Positions 55,546 through 64,000 of a stretch of 64,000 nucleotides of DNA are shown here, in pieces. Under the pieces are notes generated by a model. It had not been told where the DNA came from. It ran no database searches and worked only from the letters and a program-made list of their open reading frames with translations. Positions within the stretch are counted from its first letter, which is position 1. Every line of letters begins with the position of its first letter. The DNA is from Eustoma russellianum (Eukaryota; Streptophyta; Magnoliopsida; Gentianales; Gentianaceae), in contig AP025067.1 of the NCBI GenBank assembly GCA_036186865.1, positions 9,286,981-9,350,980 of the forward strand. The letters are read 5' to 3'. The position numbers and the translations under genes were made by a program.

Positions 55546-57510
55546 ATGTCGACATGTCACGAGTCCATAAACCCAAAATTTCCACATCAGGCGCTACCGA
55601 ACTGTCACCGACATGTCACATACTTACCATATAAAGATGACCAGCCTATATACACTCAAAAAGCTTAAACATTTCGTGCACTACATGTGTAAATCAACCT
55701 CAAAGTCAAACACAAATATCAATCACTACAATTTGCCTTGATTTGTTTGAAGTGCAAAGTCAATTTTTTTTAACGCATGGGCGTTTTTGTTCTCAGCTTG
55801 TGGAGCTGAAAATACACTTTATGCTATGTATATGATGTGTGACATAACATATTTTACATGTATAAGATGTTTGAGAATAATTGGAGAAAAATCACGTAAT
55901 CGACGAAAGTCAAAAATTCAGTTTTCTACACTTATATACATGGGACTTTTTTTATGTGTAACATGTATCCATACACTTATTACATATCTAAGACACATTG
56001 GAGTATTCTAGAAAAACAAATTAAGGGTTGATTGAAATTTACCATATGTGTGAAGATAATGCATCATTATGCATAAAATTTCAAAAGACGATTTCAGCAC
56101 ATGCAGCTGAACATATACACGCCATTTACAATCTATTTGGAGCTTAGGTGGAGCTTGTTTGGCACTTTGATTGGTGGAGGATGAGCCACATGTGAGGGGC
56201 AATCACATCTTGATTGATTGGCAATTAACTTATGTGCTTTTTGGCATGTGTTTCAGATTTTTAAGTTAAATATCCAGGTCATATTATGAAGTGCCAAGGT
56301 GGAAAATGATGACATATCATGAAGTGACAACTAGGCGAAGACACGTCATTTGTCCAATCATATTTTGTCAAGTAAGCAAGGGTGTGTCATAATGTTATAC
56401 AAGACATCTTCCAAGGTATTCAAGACAATTTTCAAGGAGAGAACTCAGCCATAGGCGTGCCACACCATCTATTAAAGGGGTCAAGATGATTCAAGACAAT
56501 GAAAGACAAAGTTCATATTCAAGCAAGTTCAAGCAAGACTATTCTCTTCTTCTCTCATTCTTTTCTCTTGCTCTTAGCCACAATTATATAATTCTTACAT
56601 TCTAAATTCTGTATAGGCTTTGATTATACCACCCATATACATCACATTCTTGTACAAGGTTGATCAAGGTATGATCATACCTTCATTTGTTCTGTGGTGG
56701 TATTTGTGTTGGTGTTTTTTTGTTTGCTCGTTGTAAAAAGAGTGGAGTTGGTGTATAACTCTAGTCACTCTTATGTCAATGTGTTGTTTGTGTTTAGTGA
56801 ATACCGAAGAAGGTGTCCTCGAAGACTAGAGTAGGTCGATTTGACTAAACCAGTGTAAAAATCTCGGTGTTATTACTTTTTATCACTTTTACTTTCAGTT
56901 TTTGTTTTCTGCATCGTTTTCATAGCCATGGTAAAAATAGAAAATGTTTTCCTAAAATCATCAAACTCTGCAAAAACATAATCAAAGGTCTTACGTTTCA
57001 TTTGAGACAAGTTTCATCAAATTTGAATAAGTATAAGTCATCCAAATGTTCATAGTTCTGAGACTAATGCAATCTGATTCTCAAATCTGCAAAGATTGAT
57101 AACATCAACGTAATTGATATACTTACCAAAGGAATTTTCAAAAACTATTTCAACCATTTAAATTATATATTCTATGGGTCATTCCATAACAGTTTCAGAT
57201 CATTTATAGGAATAAATTTTTTATTTTGACAACAGTTTCTGGCAGATTGACACAGTCTTAAAAAACCATTTTTTGAGGGGTTACACTTTGAATTTTAATC
57301 TGAAATTTTTATAACACATTCATAACATCTGAAAGTACATTATCACCAAATTTTATGATTTTTGGGGTCTATAACCTGATCATTCAGTTAATCTAAAATA
57401 GGATCTAAGAACATAATCTATTCTCAGAAGTGGGTAATTGGCAACACAAATTTTTAAAAACCAATTTTTCTACACTCACTATTCAACTCTCTTCCCTCAC
57501 CTTCAAGTGG
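55546..57510 (+). repeat. Right part of the old family 1b LTR
   Basis: It continues from 39659 after the array (GTCGACATGTCACGAG, as in the unbroken copy at 39368-39383). It runs in plus orientation through blocks shared with LTR E: AGTGAATACCGAAGAAGGTG near 56796 matches the GTGTGAACC..GGAAGGTG block near 60288, and AGACTAGAGTAGGTCG near 56824 matches AGACTGGAGTAGG near 60317. It ends near 57510, where an inverted LTR piece begins. In reverse it matches 4029-5250. Frames such as 55787-56011 are not genes. Confidence 0.7.
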
Positions 57511-57720
57511 TTCTATATAGGTCCGACACAAAAACCACTAGAGGGGGTTAAATGGTGGTTAGCGGAAATTACATTACTATCCTTAAAAATTTCCCTCAAA
57601 TACAGAATCTGAGAGCTACTCAAATTCAGTAACCGTTTTTGAAAAATTCACAAGTCACAGTACTCAACTCCAAAAGTTAAGAAATTTCCCAGAAATCTAT
57701 TCCAATGCCTTTGCTAGACT
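57511..57720 (-). repeat. Family 2 LTR end fragment, minus strand
   Basis: GGTCCGACAC...ACCACTAGAGGGGGTTAAATGGTGGTTAGCGG and the next 150 bases follow the reverse complement of the family 2 LTR end (31190 down to about 30990). Matches include GGAAATTACA.TACTA.CCTT and AACAGAATCTGAGA-like blocks. It is degraded and cut at about 57720. Confidence 0.6.
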
Positions 57721-57966
57721 CTGTCCAAAAATGAGCTAAAAATAAAATTGTTTGTTGTACGCCACAAGGAACCACCTTGTACATGAAACTGTCTAAGTGA
57801 ATTTATGAAAGATTGTGTCTTCAAGCATAATTTATTTATTGATTTTTCTCTAAATAGAGCTGTGATGAGAAAAAATATTGTGTAGGAAATCGAGCATGAA
57901 TTACGCATTATGTGAAGTGACGAATTTACCTTAAGGGGCCTAGGAGATTTCGGCCCAAGGGTTGAA
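57721..57966. other. Unassigned short spacer
   Basis: No gene or repeat recognised. It ends beside the LTR E start; GAGAG at 57967-57971 may be its target duplication, with the partner outside the window. Confidence 0.4.
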
Positions 57967-57971
57967 GAGAG

Positions 57972-60900
57972 TGTAGAGATAAGGGGGTTTGAGTGATTTC
58001 AAAATAAGTAACTTGAATGCATATATATATATATAAACGTATACAAGCATATATATAAACGTGTACATGTATGCATGATATTTTGCCATTACTTGCCTTA
58101 TTTAGCTTATATATTATGTTGCCGTACTAACGAGCCATGAAGCGTTAAAGCTTACATCATATGGAAAACATTTGTTGTGTTTACACTATTTTCAGGTGCC
58201 ACCATTAATGAACTAAACTAGTTCATTAAGTGAAGTACTTAGTTTAATAAACTAAGTAGTTCATTAAAGGAAGCCACATTTGGAAAAGGCACAAAGGCAA
58301 CAAGGCTAAGGAAGGAAAGTTTTCTCCTCCTCCCCATCTTAATTACACACGCAATATACATATATATTACAACTATTTTCAGATTTTTTTTCAAAGGCAC
58401 ATACACATGTATTCCAACGTACTACCGACACGTTATATATTTTACGTACGTACGTTAACGTCACACCACTATACTTAACTCATATTTATGAGTATATTCA
58501 GGTCTTATATCATATGATATAAGATATGGTGATGACAAATTAAATACGACACGATAAAAGGTTCTAAACCGAAATTTGTCGTATCGGGCGAATACCGAAA
58601 CTTCGCCAATGTGTCACGTACTTGCCATAAATAAATGGCCAGCCCCTATACATCAAAATGTGATGTAAATTTCGTGCACTTTACTAAATAATCAGCCAAA
58701 AATACTTTCCATGTTGGCACACACAAATTACTCCACATTAAGGCCAAAATGTGAAGATTCCAAGTTTAATTTTTGTCACATGTAAATGGTACCACTTTAG
58801 GCCAGCCAAGTGCTGAGATTTAAAGTATATATTATATATATTATGTATAACATAATATATATAACATGTGCAAAAGTTGGAATTTAAATTAGAGAAAAAT
58901 CGGGTAATCGATAAATATCGAAAATTCGGTTTTCTACGCACACAACACATGGAACGTTTTTGGTACATCATGTGACACGTATCTAGACACTTTTTACATC
59001 TGATATAGATCTTAAAGTGTTCTAGAAAATTAAATTAAGGGCTGATTGGAATATTACATGTGTGTATTATTAAATGTGCATTATTTTACAAAGTTAGCAA
59101 AAATAAATTTCAGCACATGCACATACACATTCCAACGTCAACACCAGCTGAGATGGAGCTTATTTGGAGCCTTGTTGGTATATTGATTGGTCAAGGATCA
59201 ATCATACAATGTTGGTGAATTGAAGAGAGAAGCTACAAATGGTAAGAATTCAAAATATATCTCTCTTATATCACATGCTGAAAATTTCAGCATGCTAAAA
59301 TGTTGCTGGCCAAAATCTTGTCTTCAAAGTGAGATATTCCATCATCTTTTATTATGTGATTGATTGGAAGAAGAAATGGAAATTATTTGAATATAAATTA
59401 AATTAATAAATGGTGATATTTTATATATCACACATGCTGAAAATTTTTCAGCATGTGTACAACTTGTGTGGTCGAATTTGAGAGCTAAATGGTGTCCATG
59501 TTCATTTCTTATATGATAGCAATATTTACCATAACTTGGTGATTCAATTTTTAAAGAAACAATCAAGGTAAATTGGGTATTATTTTGAAAAAAAAGGAAT
59601 GATGCACATGCTGAATTTTTAGCATGGCAAGACTACTAGTTGGCCGATTTTTTGCACTTGTTTGGGAAGGATTTTTTGTCTTGCAATTTATGTGAATATC
59701 TTATGATTTATGGAAGTTATTTTGTGATGATTTTTGGCACATTTTTAAGTGAAATTCTCAGATTTTTCCAAGTCATCAATGATGACAACATTCATCCAAT
59801 GAGAAGGTGCCAAGTAAGCGAAGACTAAATGATCATCCAATAAGAAGATGCCAAGTAAGCAAGGCCTTGTCACAATGATGTCTTACACTCTCTCAAGGAC
59901 TTAAAAGATAATTTTCAAGAGGGGGAGACACACCAAGGGGGACGTCCTGCACCATTATAAGGAAAGAAGAGAGCAAACAAAATAACAACAAGTATTGCAA
60001 ATCAAAGTGATCAAAAAGCCTAGCTCTTCTTCTTCTTCTACTTCCTCTTTCTTTCTCTCTTCTTGTAAGCCTATTGTATTCATATCTTTCAATCTTGAAT
60101 AGGCTTGATATAGACCACCACTCATTATATATCTTTGTAAAAGATTGATCAAGGTGTGATCAATCTTCATTCTTGCGAGGTGGTGGTGTTCGTGCAAATT
60201 GTATTCGCTATACAAGGTTTGTAAAGGGTTGGAGTTAGGTGTAACTTTATCAACCCTGTGCTAAGGTGTACTGCGTGTGTGTGATTAGTGTGAACCAAGG
60301 AAGGTGTTCCTTGAAGACTGGAGTAGGTTGTTTATAACCGAACCAGTATAAAATTCTTGGTGACATTTACTTTCTGCATTTACTTTTCAGTTACTGCACT
60401 GATTACCCTTCTTGTTTGCATTCGTAAAAATAGTTAACGAATTTCAAAAATCACAAAAATTTCCAGAAATATACTCACACGTTCTAGGGTTAATTTGGCA
60501 CAAGTTTCAACCCTTTTGGATAAGTATAAGTCAATCAAACATCAAAAGTTCTGAGACTAGTACAGTCTGATTTTCAGACTTGCAAAGGTTGAGACTTTGA
60601 TTGTAGTTGACCTATTTCCCAAAAGAATTTTGCAAAACTGTTTCAACCCACTTAATTATAGTATATAAGGAGTTAGTGGTCAAATTTGCAGAGCATTTGG
60701 ACGTTCACACAAATAGGAATAAATTTTTCAAAACCATCTACCGTTTCTGGTAGATTCGAGCAATCTGAGTACCAACGGTTTTATGAAGGGGTTAAAGGTT
60801 GAATTTTAATTTGAAATTTTTAGGGGACCCTCATAACATCTAAGGCTAAGTTCTCTCAAAATTTCATAATTTTTGGAGACCTCTAACCTGGTTGTAAAAA

Positions 60901-61039
60901 CGTTTTAAAACTGGTCCTGAAAACAGAATCTGTTTTTAGAACTTGAATTGTTCAAGTTTAAAGAAATTTTAAAAACCACAATTTCCGCACCATCTATTCA
61001 ACCCCTCCCCCCTTCTAGTGGTGCCTTGCAGATCCTACA
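57972..61039 (+). repeat. LTR E, 5' LTR of the family 1 full-length element (3068 bp)
   Basis: It starts TGTAG and ends CTACA like the array LTRs and runs parallel to their reverse complement. Examples are the GAACTAAACTAGTTCATTAAG block near 58208, ACGTACGTACGTTAACGTC near 58444 and AGACTGGAGTAGG near 60317. The CATGCTGAAA palindromes are at about 59273-59294, 59430-59458 and 59602-59626. It lacks the long (TA)n tract of the array LTRs. Confidence 0.9.
59954..59962 (+). promoter_or_regulatory. Possible TATA element, LTR E
   Basis: ATTATAAGG about 1.08 kb before the LTR end. This matches the position of the TATA-like site in family 2. Confidence 0.35.
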
Positions 61040-61041
61040 AG

Positions 61042-61052
61042 TGGTATCAGAG
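61042..61052 (+). other. Primer binding site of the family 1 full-length element
   Basis: TGGTATCAGAG followed by AGC. There is an extra AG compared with the usual TGGTATCAGAGC, so tRNA pairing stops at 11 bases. Confidence 0.8.
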
Positions 61053-61093
61053 AGCATGAATACTCACTTCAAGGAATCCAACGATTCAGTGAG

Positions 61094-62074
61094 ATGGCAT
61101 CCACAAATCTCAAAACCGAGCAAGAAGGTATGTCGAGCCAAAGGCCTCCACTTTTTGACGGTGAGTCGTTTATTCAGTGGAAACTTAGAATGAAGCTTTT
61201 TATTATGGCTATAGATATAGATCTTTGGTCAATCATTGAAGATGGTCCTTATGTCCCATCAAAGGTATCCACTGTAGACGGAGTCACATTAGAAATCGTT
61301 AAATCTAGACAAGAATATACGAGTGATGATAAAAAGAAACTTAGTATGAATGCTAGGGCTATGCAACTACTCTTAAACGGATTAAATAAGAGTGAGTCTA
61401 GTTATGTGTCAAACTGTTCGAGTGCACAAGAAATGTGGAGGATACCAGAAATGAAACACGAAGGCACGAGTCAAGTAAAAGAGTCAAAAATTAACATGCT
61501 TATGACCACACTTGAGTCATTTAAATTGTTTCCTAATGAGTCTATTGTAGATATGGATCTTCGTTTGACTAACATCTACAACTCTCTTGAGTCTCTTGGT
61601 AAGGCTTTTACTACGCAGGAAAAGGTACAGAAAGTCCTACGAAGCCTTCCTTCTGAATGGGACCCTAAAGTGACCGCGATAGAAGAAAGCAAGGAAACTA
61701 AATCAATAAAGATGGAAGAACTAATCGGATCACTTAAAGTTTATGAAAATAAATTCATCATACGGAAATCGGAATCATCTAAATAAGGTAAAGCCATTGC
61801 TTTTAAATCAAATGAATACGTCTCCCCTCCCTCCGATCACGTAGATGATAGTGATTCCGAATCGGATAATGATGACCTAATTCTATTGGCTAAAGGATTG
61901 AGAAAATTTATGAGAAGGTCATTTAGAAACAAAAATAAGGGCACTACGACTAAGAGAAATAAGAACAAGTCAAACGATAAAGACGTTAAATGTTATGAAT
62001 GTGGCAAACTCGGACACTTATCATATGACTGCCCAAATAAAGAAAAGCAAAATACTAAATACACTGACAAGTAG
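61094..62074 (+). pseudogene. gag of the family 1 full-length element, two stops
   Basis: It starts at 61094 (MASTNLKTEQEGMSSQRPPLFDGE). The UBN2-type capsid follows: WKLRMKLFIMAIDIDLWSII, MNARAMQLLLNGL, NCSSAQEMW, KINMLMTTLESF, VQKVLRSLPSEWDPKVTAIEE. A TAA at 61784-61786 and a TAG at 62072-62074 interrupt one continuous frame. An intact zinc knuckle CYECGKLGHLSYDC lies near 61990. The first ~22 residues correspond to the N-terminus kept in the array ORFs. Gag would form the particle and package RNA. Confidence 0.9.
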
Positions 62075-63016
62075 CGGAACAAAAATAGACTCGTCTCAGA
62101 ACCCAAACAAAAGAAACGTGCTCTAAAGGCCTCCACCTGGAGTGATTCATCAGATTCTGAAACTGAGACCGAAGAGGAGACTGCACAAGTGTGCTTTGCA
62201 TCCAAAGCATCTAATGAGGTATCATCTGATTCTGACTCTGACTCTGAACCTTCTTATGATGATCTTTTTAGTCAGTATCTAGAATTGCATAAATTCACCA
62301 AGACTCTCGCTAAGGAAAAGAAACGATTAATTGAAGACAAGAAACTGTTAGAATCTTCTAACGAGAATCTTGTCGCTCAATTAAGCGATTCAAAGAAAGA
62401 GTCATCATGCGTCATTACTGCATTAAAAACAGAGATTTCATCATTAACCACTCAAAATAATGAAATGAAATCCGAGATTTCAAATTTGAAATCAAGGAAT
62501 ACCGATTTAGAGAAAATGATGAAACAGTTTGATACAGGGTCCAACATGCTGCATCGCATCATATTATCACAAAAGCATGACAGCGACAAAACTGGACTGG
62601 GATACGTTGATACTAACGAAGTATCAATCAAACCAACCAAGTTTGTTGTGTCTAAGAAAGTAGACACCCCTAGGCCGCAAGTGGCGTCTAAGATGACGCA
62701 AAAAGCGCCCCTTTCCTCATCACGCCCCACTTCTTCTTCATATCATGTGAAATATAACTTTGTACCATATAGATATGAAAAGAAAAGAACAATGCATACA
62801 CGAAATTCATATCATCCACGCACTACACACACACAAGGACATATCAAAAACGTCCTTCATTTAGTGAGTATAGAGGAGTCCTTGGGCAAAGGCCCAAAGT
62901 GCATGCACCACATGTCTACTATATCGCACCTTCATCTACATTCTTGCCATTTGATAGACCGAGAAGGATCACCCAAGTATGGATACCGAAAGGTACTTTT
63001 ACCAAGAGGTGATTAA
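62075..63016 (+). pseudogene. gag-protease linker with coiled coil, family 1
   Basis: Same frame as gag. The acidic box (SSDSDSDSEPSYDDLF near 62222) is followed by a long coiled coil (62290-62530: KRLIEDKKLLESSNENLVAQ, KSEISNLKSRNTDLEKMM), then ILSQKHDSDKTGLGYVDTNE and FVVSKKVDTP. This is the part the array ORF keeps nearly whole. An indel in the (AC)n run at about 62820-62835 moves the conserved tail (GVLGQRP...QVWIPKG) into another frame, and the protease returns to the original frame near 63065. The open block is 62189-63016. Confidence 0.85.
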
Positions 63017-63067
63017 CTAACTCGAAAGGACCCAAAGTTAAAAGGGTACCTAAATCATCTTTGCACA

Positions 63068-63406
63068 TTGCAGGGAGCCCACACATCGAAAGATACATCT
63101 ATAAAGTGGTTCCTTGATAGTGGATGCTCGAGACACATGACGGGTGACCTGAGCCTATTCACTAAACTAAAGAAGGTCACAAAAGGCGGATCCGTGACCT
63201 TCGGAGACAACAACGAAGGCAAGATCATCGGAAAAGGTACGATTGGAAGTCCCAACACACTCCAAATCTCCAACGTATTTTTGGTAAGCAACTTATCCTA
63301 CAATCTTCTTAGTATTTCTCAATTTGTTGACAATGGTTTCAATGTGTGTTTTACTCACCCTTATTGCAATATAATAAATAAAAATGGAGAAACCGTTTTA
63401 AAATGA
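63068..63406 (+). pseudogene. Aspartic protease, family 1
   Basis: It cleaves the polyprotein. IKWFLDSGCSRHMTG near 63100 holds the D-S-G active site. VTFGDNNEGKIIGKGTIGSP, NVFLVSNLSYNLLSISQF and CNIINKNGETVLK follow. A TGA at 63404-63406 stands where family 2 has Gly (LKGNRDGNIY). Same frame as gag. Confidence 0.88.
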
Positions 63407-64000
63407 AAACGAGAAGGTAATATTTTTACGCTTTCTATGGATGATGTAATAGACGCTAAAGTTAAGTGTTTTATGTCAAATGAACCCAATGTGAACTTAT
63501 GGCATGGACGTTTAGGACACATTGGCATTTCCACACTAGAAAAACTTCAACGAAAGAACCTAGTACGAGGATTGCCTACGCTCGATTTCGACAACTTTCA
63601 GTTGTGTGAATCTTGCATAAAAGGCAAACAAACACGTGAGTCACTTAAGCCTAAAAACGAAATAAGCACTACAAGAATCTTAGAACTATTGCATATTGAT
63701 TTGTTTGGTCCTAGTCGCACTACAAGCCTTGGTGGGCGCCACTATGCATGCGTAATTGTTGATGACTTTTCTCGTTATACTTGGACTTTATTTCTTGCAC
63801 ATAAGGATGATAGCGCTATTGAGATGGCAAAATTGATTAAACAACTTGAAAATCAATACGGTGTAAATGTGAAAAAGATAAGAAGCGATAGAGGCGGTGA
63901 GTTTAAAAACAAAGAGATGATTTCGTTTTGCGAAGAAAAAGGAATCAAGCATGAGTTTTCGCCACCTAGAACTCCACAATTAAATGGAGTAGTAAAAAGA
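63407..64000 (+). pseudogene. Integrase, family 1, cut by window end
   Basis: Open in the gag frame from the stop at 63406 to the end. The zinc domain has LWHGRLGHIG near 63499 and CESCIKGKQ near 63609. The core has LLHIDLFGPSR near 63688 (first Asp), IVDDFSRYTW, and IRSDRGGEF near 63880 (second Asp). The last residues read GVVKR. The catalytic Glu of GVVER is Lys (AAA at 63995-63997), a single G-to-A change from GAA. The copy would not be expected to integrate DNA. Confidence 0.88.

Larger units (their letters stand above)
57972..64000 (+). mobile_element. Full-length-type Sirevirus-like element, family 1 (runs off window end)
   Basis: Plus strand: LTR E (57972-61039), primer site, gag, linker, protease, integrase to the window end. 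The LTR is homologous to array LTRs A-D, and the linker is homologous to the array ORF, so this is the full-length form of the array family. Four in-frame stops, one frameshifted stretch and a changed integrase site make this copy defective. Confidence 0.9.

Noticed and set aside
57430..57612. Small frames across 57.4-60.2 kb as genes
   Set aside because: They lie in LTR DNA and cross LTR borders without any domain signal.

Overview
This window looks like transposable-element DNA from a flowering plant nuclear genome. I found no convincing host gene, rRNA, functional tRNA or CRISPR array. The evidence for a plant is the set of elements present: Ty1/copia elements with Sirevirus-like architecture (long LTRs, a gag–pol linker, primer sites matching initiator tRNA-Met), Ty3/gypsy relics, and an L1-type LINE whose ORF1 resembles the plant DUF4283 plus zinc-knuckle type. 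The species cannot be named from the sequence alone. Nearly every TE gene carries stops or frameshifts. All boundaries were read by eye.

Layout. 1-4028: a gypsy-like LTR element without protein genes, cut by the window start. It sits inside 4029-5500, a minus-strand fragment of a Sirevirus-like LTR (family 1b). That fragment interrupts a decayed minus-strand copia element (about 5501-10630: IN, PR, gag, leader, PBS, LTR). 11531-19193: a decayed plus-strand Sirevirus-like element (family 3) with LTR, gag, IN, RT, RNase H and a third ORF resembling the 'putative plant transposon protein' domain. It is fused end to end with a truncated minus-strand gypsy element (19195 to about 21.3 kb: gag N-terminus, leader, PBS, LTR). 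About 22.0-27.8 kb: a decayed LINE bracketed by (AT)n tracts. 28589-38634: a structurally complete Sirevirus-like element (family 2) with 2.6 kb LTRs and a perfect 5-bp target duplication.

39660-55545 is the most unusual region: a minus-strand tandem array LTR-I-LTR-I-LTR-I-LTR. It has four LTRs of 2977-3127 bp and three internal segments of exactly 1203 bp. The whole array is inserted as one unit into an older LTR, with a near-perfect 5-bp target duplication outside it. Each internal segment holds one ORF (292 codons, open in two copies). In it the gag N-terminus is joined to the coiled-coil linker that in full-length relatives lies between gag and protease. All enzymes and the capsid are missing.

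57972-64000: a plus-strand relative of the array with the same LTR family (57972-61039), then gag, linker, protease and integrase running off the window. It shows what the array units lost. It also carries stops and a Lys where the integrase catalytic Glu is expected, so this copy is probably not a working helper.

How the parts relate. LTRs supply promoters and ends, PBS and PPT sites prime reverse transcription, and gag-pol supplies particles and enzymes. The array units keep the cis signals and one modified gag-linker protein, so any mobility would have needed enzymes from a full-length relative. Two kinds of short palindromic repeat (a TCGATCGA type in families 2 and 3, a CATGCTGAAA/TTTCAGCATG type in family 1) recur in the LTRs and are not explained by coding or known LTR signals.
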